From: Pelosinus sp.
GTDB lineage: Bacteria; Bacillota; Negativicutes; Propionisporales; Propionisporaceae
Direction of reading: 5' to 3'
DNA: 40,549 bases
Assembly: GCA_021372375.1 (NCBI GenBank)
Contig: JAJFUN010000113.1
Span: 1-40,549, forward strand
Of the stretch, positions 14,692-23,418 are shown piece by piece. The notes beneath the pieces are model-generated. The model saw only the letters and a list, made by a program, of their open reading frames with translations, searched no databases and was not told where the DNA came from. Every line of letters starts with the position of its first letter. Position 1 is the stretch's first letter. Position numbers and translations under genes: made by a program.

Positions 14692-15963
14692 ATGTTAGAC
14701 AAGCAAAAGAAACTGATGATGCAGCTTTCTTTGATTTTTTTGCTGGTACTAAGCCTGTTGGCTGCTTCATCGATGACCACTTTTTCTCCGGGGCGGATGG
14801 CGGCAGAGGCAGCGCCAAGCCATATTACTTTAACCTGGACAGGCGATACAGCGACAACACAGACCATTACCTGGAAGACCGAACCTCAAATGGAGGAAGG
14901 GCAAGTACAGTATATGACAGAATTGCCCGGTAAGTCTTGGGGAAAACAGTATATGGCCGTTGATGCTGAGGTAGAAACGGTTAACAGTAATTGGGGTCAG
15001 TTTAATATTCATACCGTAACCCTCACTGGGCTGAGACCTGGTACGCGCTATTTATACCGAGTTGGCAGTGAGGACAGTTTAAGTGAAGTATATCATTTTA
15101 CCACCGCAGCGGCTAAGGCGTATTCGTATAAATTCCTGGTATTTGGTGATTCGCAAAGCATAAATTATGATACATGGCATACTACGCTTCATGAGGCCTA
15201 TCAGGCCAATCCCGGCGCCGCATTTTTTATCAATATGGGCGATCTGGTTGATGTAGGAGAGGAGTATGGACAGTGGTATGCTTGGTTTAATGCTGCCCAT
15301 GGAGTACTTGAGAATATTCCTTGTATGCCGATAATCGGCAATCATGAAGTGTATGCACCAGGTGCTAAATTTGCGCGGCCGGCTTTATTTACCGACCAGT
15401 TTAAATTGCCGCTGAACGGACCGGAGGGACTTCAAGGACAGGTATATTCATTTGATTATGGGGATGTTCATTTTATTATGCTTGATACGCAAATTGCGGA
15501 AGAGGGCCGTTTTATTCCCGATATGCTGGAAAAAGAGAAGATGTGGTTAGAAGAGGATTTAGTAAATTCTAAGAAAAAGTGGAAAATGGTCTTTATGCAT
15601 CGGGCGCCTTACAACAATAAGTCTGAGGGCAATCTTGGCATTCGGAAGGCGTTTGCGCCTATACTTGAAAAGTATCATGCTGATGTAGTCTTTACCGCTC
15701 ATGACCATGTATATGCGCACACTTATCCGCTTTATGGCGGCGAGGCTGTGAATAGTCCGGCCAATGGTACTGTTTATGTAGCTACAGGCCGCAGCGGCAG
15801 CAAAATATATTCTAATTCTATTGAACGAGAATGGAACAACTTTTTCTATAATCCGCTGAATGAGCCCAATTATCTTACCGCTGAAATCAAAGGGAATTTA
15901 CTGACGGTAAAGGCCTTTCACCAAAGCGGCGAGTTAATTGATGAGTGGAGTATTACAAAATAG
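14692..15963 (+). CDS. purple-acid-phosphatase-like metallophosphoesterase, exported
   Basis: 423 residues. The N-terminus has a basic start and a hydrophobic signal segment (about 9-25). Residues about 42-140 form a fibronectin-III-like domain of the PAP type (ITLTWTGDTATTQTITWKT ... VTLTGLRPGTRYLYRV). Then comes the calcineurin-like domain with its metal ligands: FGDSQS, NMGDLVD, IGNHEVY, MHRAPY and AHDHVYAHTYPL. It would release phosphate from organic esters outside the cell. GGGGGG five bases before the ATG at 14692 decides this start over in-frame ATG 14680 and TTG 14671. A strong terminator follows. Confidence 0.88.
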   Translation: MLDKQKKLMMQLSLIFLLVLSLLAASSMTTFSPGRMAAEAAPSHITLTWTGDTATTQTITWKTEPQMEEGQVQYMTELPGKSWGKQYMAVDAEVETVNSNWGQFNIHTVTLTGLRPGTRYLYRVGSEDSLSEVYHFTTAAAKAYSYKFLVFGDSQSINYDTWHTTLHEAYQANPGAAFFINMGDLVDVGEEYGQWYAWFNAAHGVLENIPCMPIIGNHEVYAPGAKFARPALFTDQFKLPLNGPEGLQGQVYSFDYGDVHFIMLDTQIAEEGRFIPDMLEKEKMWLEEDLVNSKKKWKMVFMHRAPYNNKSEGNLGIRKAFAPILEKYHADVVFTAHDHVYAHTYPLYGGEAVNSPANGTVYVATGRSGSKIYSNSIEREWNNFFYNPLNEPNYLTAEIKGNLLTVKAFHQSGELIDEWSITK

Positions 15964-15964
15964 T

Positions 15965-15992
15965 AAAAAAAAGAGCCGATTGGCTCTTTTTT
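15965..15992. terminator. bidirectional intrinsic terminator
   Basis: AAAAAAGAGCC pairs with GGCTCTTTTTT around GATT. It lies between the convergent phosphatase and thioesterase genes and is A/T-flanked on both sides, so it can serve both strands. Confidence 0.92.
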
Positions 15993-15993
15993 G

Positions 15994-16491
15994 TTATTTA
16001 GCATGTTCCGGCAAAGGGAGAGGCGCTTTTCTGCGGGATTTATATAGTTGATAGCGCGCTTGGCCTTGTTCAAACAGGCGCTGTTCTTCAGGGGTGCTGA
16101 TTTTTAAAGGAGCCACCTGGTGGGGCCTCCCATGCTCATCAAGGGCGACAAAAGTAAAAAAGGCGGTGAGTGCTGTTTTGGGCGGTTCTTCCGTATATAA
16201 ATCTTCCACCGTTACAGTTACCAGAATTTCCATTGAGCTTTTGCCCACAAAGGTCAATTGTCCGTAGCATGTTACCACATTGCCGATATGGATTGGCTCA
16301 TGAAAGGTGAGCTCATCAACCCTTGCGGTTACTGTTGTGGAACGTGCATGCCGATAGGCCACAACGCCGGCGGCATTGTCCATTAACTTCATGATTTCGC
16401 CGCCATGAACATTGCCGGTATGGTTTGCGTGCAGCGGCAGCATCAAGGTTGACATTGTTGACTGGGAATCTTTCACTAATTTTGGTTGCAT
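15994..16491 (-). CDS. acyl-CoA thioesterase, hotdog fold
   Basis: 165 residues of the YciA/BFIT-type acyl-CoA hydrolase family. The signature HANHTGNVHGGEIMKLMDNAAGVVAYRHA contains the Asn/His/Gly loop and the catalytic Asp region; VDELTFHEPIHIGNVVTCYGQL is the second conserved strand pair. It cleaves acyl-CoA to free acid and CoA in the cytosol, usually as a hexamer. The C-terminus is a basic extension. GGAGGTAC upstream of the ATG at 16491. Stands alone. Confidence 0.9.
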   Translation of the reverse strand: MQPKLVKDSQSTMSTLMLPLHANHTGNVHGGEIMKLMDNAAGVVAYRHARSTTVTARVDELTFHEPIHIGNVVTCYGQLTFVGKSSMEILVTVTVEDLYTEEPPKTALTAFFTFVALDEHGRPHQVAPLKISTPEEQRLFEQGQARYQLYKSRRKAPLPLPEHAK

Positions 16492-16612
16492 AAAAGTACC
16501 TCCATTGATATAAATCTATAAAATGATATATGTTTATTATAGTGCGCTTGGCTTAGAATGCAAGTATTACCATGAAATATCTGGGTATAATAGGAAAAAT
16601 GGGGGTGCTTGT

Positions 16613-16846
16613 ATGAACTTGGATTTATCTGTGTTGTGGCAAAAGTTTGCCTTTATTATTGTTCATTATACCTCAATTTGGCTGCTTGCGGCCTTTTTTG
16701 GTACGGCTTTAGCATCATGGTATTTGTCAGTTGTGCTTACAAAGCACAATAACCGGGCGCGGGAAGCCAAACTAGCACGTAAGACAGCAGCAGCCTATAC
16801 CGTAGTTGGCGGAGCGCTGTGGCTGTTTAGCTTTATTTTTGGTTAA
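16613..16846 (+). CDS. small membrane protein, two helices
   Basis: 77 residues with two predicted membrane helices (about 11-34 and 55-76) joined by a basic loop (KHNNRAREAKLARKT), predicting both ends outside. Not recognised. The ATG at 16613 follows GGGGGTG; an in-frame ATG 90 bases upstream lacks a site. TATAAT at 16586-16591 is a plausible -10. It ends 1 base before the last gene of the converging ger operon, with no terminator between. Confidence 0.6.
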   Translation: MNLDLSVLWQKFAFIIVHYTSIWLLAAFFGTALASWYLSVVLTKHNNRAREAKLARKTAAAYTVVGGALWLFSFIFG

Positions 16847-16847
16847 T

Positions 16848-18074
16848 CTACTTATGTTTGCCGATACCTCTAATTGTTATATTTGCCGATACGGTCAGGG
16901 GTATGTTGGGGAATTCATCATACCAGTGATCTTTTAGTTTACGCCAGACGACCAAGTCTTTGCTTTTTAGTTTGGCATCAAAATGCAGAGTAAAAAGGTT
17001 AGCTAATTTTATGTCTTGAAGTTGCTGCCAGGCATATAGGGCTGAATTTTGGATTTCCTGGGCAAATAACAGTTCTAGTTTGCGCAAATCTGCCGGGTTT
17101 AAGGTGTCAATTTCTTTAGTGACAGTATCCCCCTGCAGTTCATCGACATAGCCGACCATATGAATGTCCAGTACAAAGTGTACATGTTCTCCCTCAATAC
17201 GAGGAGTAAGGCTGGTATCATGACGAAAGGCCTGAAAGACCAGTAAATTTTGTGGCTGATCAGGGGAAGTAATGGTAAGTGTCGCGTTTTTTTCGCTGCC
17301 GCGAAGGAGCTTTATGCCCATTGTGGCATAGTCATCAAGATAACCAATAAATTGACCTTGTCGAAAGGCAGCAGAGCCGCCTAGCTTTAGAACTTTGTCT
17401 GTTAGTTCAAGACGCGGGATGAGTGCATCCGCATTATTAGCAAGCGTTTCCTGCGTAAAACCCAAATCAGAATGATAGACAATATGCATATCGTTAGCGT
17501 GGTTTTGGCTCATTTCAGACAAATATATGCCGCCGGCATCGCCGCCTTTTGGCTGGTATTCTAAAATAGGTCTTGCTTCACCTGGTGTAATGAATACCTT
17601 AATACGGGAGCGCATTTCGCTGTCACGCAGGAAAAAGTCAAGCAGGGTTTGCAGGTTATCCTGTTTTACCGCGGCCTCACTGATAACTATGGTCTGAACA
17701 TGTTCCCACCATAATGATTTACTGGTTTGACCGGGCAAATCTCTGATTATTTCGAAGAGGGATTGACCGGTATCTGATATAACAAAGGTTTTGCTGGCCT
17801 TCTTTTGGGGGGGATCTTTGCTGCCTGTTATTTTTAATACTTGCACGCTGACGCGGTAGCGTTTGTTTCCGTGCGGCTGGGTAAAAGTCTCAACTTGGGA
17901 AGCATCAGCAGCTTGTCCTGGTTTTAAGCCAGCATCAGCTGTGTCAATACCTACCGCCAGCACGAAATTGCGATCCTGCAGTTCATGCCGATCCCAGCAG
18001 CCATAGAGTGCCAGACAAAATATAAATAATAAACAGGAGGCAGCTAGCCTTAGCTGCCGTTTATTTTTTTGCAT
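16848..18074 (-). CDS. Ger(x)C family spore germination lipoprotein (second copy)
   Basis: 408 residues. Lipoprotein signal with lipobox LYGC followed by the family hallmark WDRHELQDRNFVLAVGID. The C subunit of nutrient germinant receptors is anchored to the outer face of the spore inner membrane and is needed for receptor function. The protein ends VSANITIRGIGKHK. It is the last gene of the ger operon, starting 30 bases after the first gerC gene. It is homologous along its whole length to the upstream copy, so the pair arose by tandem duplication. Confidence 0.93.
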   Translation of the reverse strand: MQKNKRQLRLAASCLLFIFCLALYGCWDRHELQDRNFVLAVGIDTADAGLKPGQAADASQVETFTQPHGNKRYRVSVQVLKITGSKDPPQKKASKTFVISDTGQSLFEIIRDLPGQTSKSLWWEHVQTIVISEAAVKQDNLQTLLDFFLRDSEMRSRIKVFITPGEARPILEYQPKGGDAGGIYLSEMSQNHANDMHIVYHSDLGFTQETLANNADALIPRLELTDKVLKLGGSAAFRQGQFIGYLDDYATMGIKLLRGSEKNATLTITSPDQPQNLLVFQAFRHDTSLTPRIEGEHVHFVLDIHMVGYVDELQGDTVTKEIDTLNPADLRKLELLFAQEIQNSALYAWQQLQDIKLANLFTLHFDAKLKSKDLVVWRKLKDHWYDEFPNIPLTVSANITIRGIGKHK

Positions 18075-18104
18075 AGAGGCTCACCCTCCCGATTTGTCAT
18101 GGGC

Positions 18105-19322
18105 TTACTTATGTTCGCCGGAACCGCGAATGGTTACATTAACCGATACAACTAAAGGAACTGTAGGATAAATTTCATCCCATTTATCTTTTAGTTTTTC
18201 CCAGGCTTCTGTTTCATATGCTTCCAGCTTTGCATTTAGGTGAAATGGATCAACATGCATTGCCTGCATGGTACGCCAGGCATATAGTGCTGAATCTTTG
18301 ACTTCTTCGGCGAACAGCACTTCAAGTTTGCGGATATACTTGGGGTCTGAGGTTTTATCAGAATTTACGGGTTCCTGCATCTCACCCATATTGCCGATCA
18401 GGGAGATATCCAAGGTAAAGTAAACCTGCCCGTCTTTGATATGCGGCCTAAGTCTGGTATCATGCCTAAATAATTCAAAAGCACAAATACCTCCCGGATA
18501 ATCTGGAGAGTCTATAGTAACAACAGCAGATTTTTCCGTAGCGTTAATAAACTTAGTGCCTTTTATGGCATAATCATCAAGATAGCCGACAAATTTATCT
18601 TTGTTAAAGGCGGCGGTGCCATTAACCTTCACAACCTTATCTTTTAATTCGAGGCGCGGCAGAAAAATATCTGCGTCATTGTCAAGCGCCTGGCTGGCCC
18701 AGCCCAGGTCGGTGCGCATTCCGGCTAAATGCATGTCCTTACGGTGGTTTTGCATAATGCCGGCAAAGAATATGCCGCCGGGATCACCGCTTGGCGGCTG
18801 ATATTCAAGCAGTGGTCTTGCTTCTCCGGGAGTAACAAAAACTCTAACCCGCCAGCGCATTTCGTGGTCACGCAGGAACCAGTCAAAAATTGGTTTAAGG
18901 CCTGTTTCTTTTAAAACAGCCTCGCTAATGATAATTGTCTGCAAATGCTCCCACCAGAGGTCTTTATTATCCTGGCCCAAGAGATCGCGCGTCATTTCGA
19001 GAAAAGATTGCCCCGTGTTAGATATTACGTAAGATTTTTTATCACCATCTTTTTTTGAATCACCATCATCTCCACCTCCGTCTGGCTTTAGGTTAAGTAT
19101 TTGCAGACTAAGGCGATAGCGTTTGCCGCCATGCGGCTGGACAAAAGTTTCGGTGCGGGTGACATCAGGTCCCTGATTTGGTTTTAGCCCCTCATCTGCC
19201 AAGTCAATGCCGGCTGCCAGTACAAAGTGACGTTCTTCCATCTCTATCCTATCCCAGCAACCGGAAATTAAGAGGCAAAGACTAAAAAGAGAGCAACTAA
19301 GCAGTAGGTTTATTTTTGACAT
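18105..19322 (-). CDS. Ger(x)C family spore germination lipoprotein (first copy)
   Basis: 405 residues. Lipobox ISGC then WDRIEMEERHFVLAAGID, the family start. A short Asp/Lys/Gly-rich insertion (GGGDDGDSKKDGDKK) sets it apart from the second copy. C-terminus VSVNVTIRGSGEHK matches its paralogue. The ATG at 19322 has GAGGTG upstream and overlaps the end of the preceding gerB gene by 13 bases, so translation is coupled. Its role is as for other GerC subunits; two copies in one operon may give alternative receptor compositions. Confidence 0.93.
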   Translation of the reverse strand: MSKINLLLSCSLFSLCLLISGCWDRIEMEERHFVLAAGIDLADEGLKPNQGPDVTRTETFVQPHGGKRYRLSLQILNLKPDGGGDDGDSKKDGDKKSYVISNTGQSFLEMTRDLLGQDNKDLWWEHLQTIIISEAVLKETGLKPIFDWFLRDHEMRWRVRVFVTPGEARPLLEYQPPSGDPGGIFFAGIMQNHRKDMHLAGMRTDLGWASQALDNDADIFLPRLELKDKVVKVNGTAAFNKDKFVGYLDDYAIKGTKFINATEKSAVVTIDSPDYPGGICAFELFRHDTRLRPHIKDGQVYFTLDISLIGNMGEMQEPVNSDKTSDPKYIRKLEVLFAEEVKDSALYAWRTMQAMHVDPFHLNAKLEAYETEAWEKLKDKWDEIYPTVPLVVSVNVTIRGSGEHK

Positions 19323-20425
19323 GTCTTGTCACCTCGATTTTTCCATAATAACAGGAGGAGACTCAAGGGGATGACGCCAAGCGAAAATCCAAGTCCTAGC
19401 CAGGTAACTACTTTGTCGGCGGTATCTAATGCTTTTAGACTGTCAAGGATATTGCCGGCGAAATAGATTAGCGGTGCAAACAAGAGTACCCAGGGACGAT
19501 GATCAGTATACTGTTTTTTTTGCATGAGTACTTGTGCCGGTATCCATAAGAAGATGGCTAGTGTATCAAATACCACTGGTATCCAGAATACTACTAAATA
19601 AGTTTCCAAACGCTCCAGGAAGGTACCAGGCAGTTCCACGCTGCTCATCGCTGTCATGATAGGATATAGTGTGCTTGTTACGCCGTTGACGGTTAATACC
19701 CCGATAGCAATAACGATGCATGCCAGGAAAGCCACAGTCATACAGCCAAAGGCTCCGCCTAAAGCTTTAGCTATACTAACCTGGCAGTGATAGGTAAGGG
19801 GGAATAAAAATAAAATAATTTCATAGCCGCTGAACATATTCCAGCCTTCTAACATAGTGGGTAGCAGCTTGGGTATGTCCTTTTTTGGTAAAAACGGCAG
19901 TAAATTTTCTGGATTGAAATTAAATAATGAGACAAGCAAGAGCAAGGCGAAAACCGGTGTTGCTACGAAAAAAATAAATTGCTGAATTCTTAAAAGTGTT
20001 CCCCAGTCTTGTAGTGCGCAGTATACACATACTGTTAAGAGGCCTAAAGCAAGGACTTCCGGAGGTGTACGCGTGAACATAAAGAAAACGATTGCCTTGC
20101 GGACCCCTGTCAAAATGGTTGCGATCTGCAGGAGAAATAACAGAGCAAACCACCAAATTACTATATTGCCCAAGAAGCTGCCCCAAAGTTCGGGCATATA
20201 TGATACAAGTGTCTGGTCAGGGTATTCATTACCAAGCTTTATCATCAGCAGAGTTACCAAATAATAGAGCAGTCCGCCAAGTATTATGCTGAGCCAAGTC
20301 AGGTGACCGCCTTCTGTAACCAATTTGTTGATGCCGATGATAAGCTGTGAGCCAATACATGTGGAAGCTGTTACAATTGCAAGCTGTATCACAGACATTT
20401 TATTTTTGGATTCTAAGTTGGCCAT
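19310..20425 (-). CDS. GerB-type spore germination permease (second copy)
   Basis: 371 residues with about ten membrane helices, endospore germination permease family (GerAB/GerKB, APC superfamily). The start NKMSVIQLAIVTASTCIGSQLIIGI and the conserved PELWGSFLGNIVIWW are typical. The B subunit senses the germinant and passes the signal to the A subunit. GGAAGG lies before the ATG at 20425. It follows a 110-base gap that carries a gerC relic, and its last codons overlap gerC. Confidence 0.93.
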   Translation of the reverse strand: MANLESKNKMSVIQLAIVTASTCIGSQLIIGINKLVTEGGHLTWLSIILGGLLYYLVTLLMIKLGNEYPDQTLVSYMPELWGSFLGNIVIWWFALLFLLQIATILTGVRKAIVFFMFTRTPPEVLALGLLTVCVYCALQDWGTLLRIQQFIFFVATPVFALLLLVSLFNFNPENLLPFLPKKDIPKLLPTMLEGWNMFSGYEIILFLFPLTYHCQVSIAKALGGAFGCMTVAFLACIVIAIGVLTVNGVTSTLYPIMTAMSSVELPGTFLERLETYLVVFWIPVVFDTLAIFLWIPAQVLMQKKQYTDHRPWVLLFAPLIYFAGNILDSLKALDTADKVVTWLGLGFSLGVIPLSLLLLLWKNRGDKTCQK

Positions 20426-20449
20426 TTTACATTATCCTTCCGGCGGAGT

Positions 20450-20524
20450 TTACTTGTGGTTACCAAGCCATCGAATCGTTGCATTGGCAGATACAATCAG
20501 CGGTACACTAGGAAAACATTCATC
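20450..20524 (-). pseudogene. C-terminal relic of a third gerC gene
   Basis: In the gap between the two gerB genes, minus-strand codons from 20524 to the stop at 20450-20452 read DECFPSVPLIVSANATIR then WLGNHK. Aligned by eye with the end of the gerC copy at 16848, 14 of 24 residues match, including VSAN-TIR, G and the terminal HK followed by a stop. Just upstream in frame is a TAA (20525-20527), so nothing longer survives. It shows that a gerC once stood between the gerB genes and was deleted. No start codon or ribosome site is present. Confidence 0.8.
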
Positions 20525-20535
20525 TTAATCATTTT

Positions 20536-21654
20536 TTACGTTGCTCCAGAATTTTGGGGCACACTCCGCTTTTTTCGCCAGGCGAGGATTAGACTTATTG
20601 GTATAATCATAAAAGAAAAGATTAATGCAAGCCAGGTATCCAGTTTGTTAAGTGCGTTAATTGCTTCCAAGCTGTCAAGTAAAATGCTGAGGGTATAAAG
20701 GAGAGGTGCTAGAATTAGCACTAGTGGACGGTGATCCATATATTGGTTTTGTCTCATCCTGGTCTGTGCTAGTCCCCACAGTACAATGAGGTGAGAGGAA
20801 AGGGCGATAGGGATCCAAAACAGCATAAAGTACCCTTCTAAGCGTTCCACAAATGTTCCTGGTATTTGGACGCCTCTAATGACTTCAAGGATAGGATAAG
20901 GCGAGGATTGTATTCCTTGCGGAGATAATACGGCAATTGTTATTAAAACGAACGATGTATAGTTTATTATTATAAAGCCAAAGGCTGCGCTGATAGAGAA
21001 AGTGAGACTTTTCTTCTTGGGGTGGACTAAAGGCAGCAGCAGCAGGATATATTCGTAGCCGCCAAAAGCTGGCCAGGCTTGAAAGCTGACAGTAATTGTG
21101 TTTCCCCAATCTTCTGGCCACAGCGGCGACAGATTCTCTGGCTGAAAATTAATCAGACTGGACAGCCAAACGGTATTAATGGACGGTCCTATTATAAAAA
21201 AAACGATTTGCATCATGCGCAAAATAGTGCCAAAATCCTGGAGAGCTCCGTAAATACATACTGACATCAAGCCTAAGGCAATTACTTCAGTTGGTGTGCG
21301 GTCAAAGAGAAAAAAGGTAATTGTGCGGCTAAAGTTCGCGAGAGCAATACTAAACATTAGAACCATAATGACATTTAACCACCAGACAATCAATGTGCCG
21401 AAAAACTGTCCCCAAAGTTTCGGCATATATTCGACAAATGTATCGTTTGGGAATAAATTTCCAAGCTTAACCATCAATAATGCTGCGCCGCAAAAAATTA
21501 CTCCTCCCCAAATTATGCTTACCCATGCTGACTGTTTTGCGGGGGCAATTATTTCGGAAGTGGATGTAATCATTGAGACACCAAAGCAGAGCGTAACAAG
21601 TACAATGCTTAGCTGGAGCGGTGACATTTTAGCTTTTTGTTCAAGATTAGCCAT
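20536..21654 (-). CDS. GerB-type spore germination permease (first copy)
   Basis: 372 residues, about ten membrane helices, clear paralogue of the copy at 19310 (shared MANLE start, KMS-QL, PKLWGQFFGTLIVWW). The ATG at 21654 is chosen because it follows AAGGTG and overlaps the gerA stop by 8 bases, typical of ger operons; an in-frame start 87 bases upstream would lie deep in gerA. Role: germinant-sensing membrane subunit. The two copies may recognise different ligands, as suggested for receptors with multiple B subunits. Confidence 0.93.
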   Translation of the reverse strand: MANLEQKAKMSPLQLSIVLVTLCFGVSMITSTSEIIAPAKQSAWVSIIWGGVIFCGAALLMVKLGNLFPNDTFVEYMPKLWGQFFGTLIVWWLNVIMVLMFSIALANFSRTITFFLFDRTPTEVIALGLMSVCIYGALQDFGTILRMMQIVFFIIGPSINTVWLSSLINFQPENLSPLWPEDWGNTITVSFQAWPAFGGYEYILLLLPLVHPKKKSLTFSISAAFGFIIINYTSFVLITIAVLSPQGIQSSPYPILEVIRGVQIPGTFVERLEGYFMLFWIPIALSSHLIVLWGLAQTRMRQNQYMDHRPLVLILAPLLYTLSILLDSLEAINALNKLDTWLALIFSFMIIPISLILAWRKKRSVPQNSGAT

Positions 21655-23308
21655 TCTTATCACCTTGGCGCATATGGTCTTGCGATCCATATTGTTTTGG
21701 CCTGGCTTTGGAAAATTTAATTGGCAGGCGTACAAGTGCATCTTTCCAGTCTTCTAAGAGGGTAATGTCAAAGAGTCCGCCAATATAGGACTCGCCAAAG
21801 CTCATAAGTGAGCACATATGTATAAGGATAGCTAAAGCACCAAGCATCACGCCATATAGCCCTAATATTGAGGACAATAGTATAATTGGTAGCCGAAGTG
21901 TCCTAAAGGCTAGTCCTAAGCTATAATTCATACTAAATGAGGTTATAGCTGTGACAGCCATTACCACGACAAGGAGCGGGTTGCTGATGCCTGCCTGCAC
22001 AATAGTTGTGCCAATTACAAAGCCGCCGACAACACTGGCGGCCGTTACAATTTTACTGGGGGTACGGATAATTGCTTCCTGGAAAATTTCTAAAACCACA
22101 AGCATCAGGAGTACTTCTAAAAAAGCGGGAAACGGCGTGCGGGCTCTTAGTTCAGCAATTGAAATGGCCAGTGACGTCGGCAGCATGCCCGGGTGATAGG
22201 AGACAACAGCTATATAAATGCCTGGCATGAATATGGAAATAAATGCGGCAAAATGTCTGAGCAGGCGAATAAAGCTGGCGGTAACAGGTGCTGCTGAGTA
22301 GTCGTCAATGCTTTGCATGGTAGAATTATAGGTGCAGGGTGCAATGAGCGCCATTGGCGTTGTGTCTACAAGAATGCCGACCCGTCCTTCATATATTGCT
22401 GCTGTTACTACATCAGGGCGTTCGGTGCGCTGCAGCAGGGGGAAAGGTGTCCAAGGGTGCTCGCAGAGAAACTCTTGAACGGTTTGGGATACGATGATTA
22501 TATCAGTGCTTATCAGTTCGATACGGCGTTCTATTTCTTCTAAAAGACCAGGTTTAACCAAATTGGCTATATACACCAGGGCAATACTTGTTTTACTGCG
22601 CTCGCCAAGCTGCAAGATTCGAATCTTCATATTGGTATCCCGTGCTCGGCGGCGAATAAGCACAATGTTATCTGACAGCGTTTCATTAAAGCCGTCATGA
22701 GCACCTTGGGCCACAGCTTCGGTTTTGGCTTCCTCGATGGCTCGTTTGACATGACTTTTAGACCCTATGCTAAAGCCTTTGTTAATACCATCAATGATTA
22801 ATAAAGCATTACCTGTCAGCACGGCGTCAAGCGTTTCACTGGCATTGGTCATGGTGGTCATGGAAGCAGAAGTAATAAGGTCTTTTTCGAGACTGCTTGG
22901 GTCAATAGGGATACTCTGCTGAGTATTAGCTGTATTTTTAGAACCCATGAGAATTTCCAGCACATTTTTTTCAAGGAGGGTAATATCAGTCATCCCATCA
23001 AGATATACTAACAGAGCCTCTCGACCCTTGCCGGTAAAAAAGCGGAACTTAACATCATCGCAATCCTCAAAGGCTGTGCGGATTAGCGGTATATTTTCGG
23101 ATAATACTGACGAAAGGGCAAAAGGCTCATTATCAGGAGCGGCTACTTGGCGAAAGCTTGCAACAACCTGCTCAATTTCTTTGCCTACATGAGAACTTTG
23201 TGCAATCAGCTCAGTTAACTTCGTCAACTGCTGTTTAGCAGCGCTGTGCGTAGCGGTAGGCTGGACTTTTGATAATTTACAAAAATTTTTTGCATTATTT
23301 TTTTTCAC
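21647..23308 (-). CDS. GerA-type spore germination protein
   Basis: 553 residues. The N-terminal two-thirds is the soluble GerA domain (DGMTDITLLEKNVLEILM; LIIDGINKGFSIGSKSHVKR; RRARDTNMKIRILQLGERSKT), followed by five or so membrane helices including the conserved ARTPFPAFLEVLLMLVVLEI. A subunits oligomerise into the ion channel that opens at germination. The GTG at 23308 is preferred because AAAGGAG lies 8 bases upstream; another GTG 48 bases earlier has none. First gene of the operon, which is expected to be forespore-specific (sigma-G). Confidence 0.93.
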   Translation of the reverse strand: MKKNNAKNFCKLSKVQPTATHSAAKQQLTKLTELIAQSSHVGKEIEQVVASFRQVAAPDNEPFALSSVLSENIPLIRTAFEDCDDVKFRFFTGKGREALLVYLDGMTDITLLEKNVLEILMGSKNTANTQQSIPIDPSSLEKDLITSASMTTMTNASETLDAVLTGNALLIIDGINKGFSIGSKSHVKRAIEEAKTEAVAQGAHDGFNETLSDNIVLIRRRARDTNMKIRILQLGERSKTSIALVYIANLVKPGLLEEIERRIELISTDIIIVSQTVQEFLCEHPWTPFPLLQRTERPDVVTAAIYEGRVGILVDTTPMALIAPCTYNSTMQSIDDYSAAPVTASFIRLLRHFAAFISIFMPGIYIAVVSYHPGMLPTSLAISIAELRARTPFPAFLEVLLMLVVLEIFQEAIIRTPSKIVTAASVVGGFVIGTTIVQAGISNPLLVVVMAVTAITSFSMNYSLGLAFRTLRLPIILLSSILGLYGVMLGALAILIHMCSLMSFGESYIGGLFDITLLEDWKDALVRLPIKFSKARPKQYGSQDHMRQGDKNG

Positions 23309-23418
23309 TGCCGCCGCTCCTTTGCAGTATAATGATATATATGGTAGGTTCCTCACTTCTTGCTTTTTTATACGGTAGAGGTAGTTTGGTTTATACTTTT
23401 ATATAGGGGGAGATAGCT

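Noticed and set aside
23309-23340. CATTATA on the minus strand ahead of gerA as a sigma-G -10
   Set aside because: The implied start point falls on the ribosome binding site and there is no matching -35; sporulation control is expected but not shown here.
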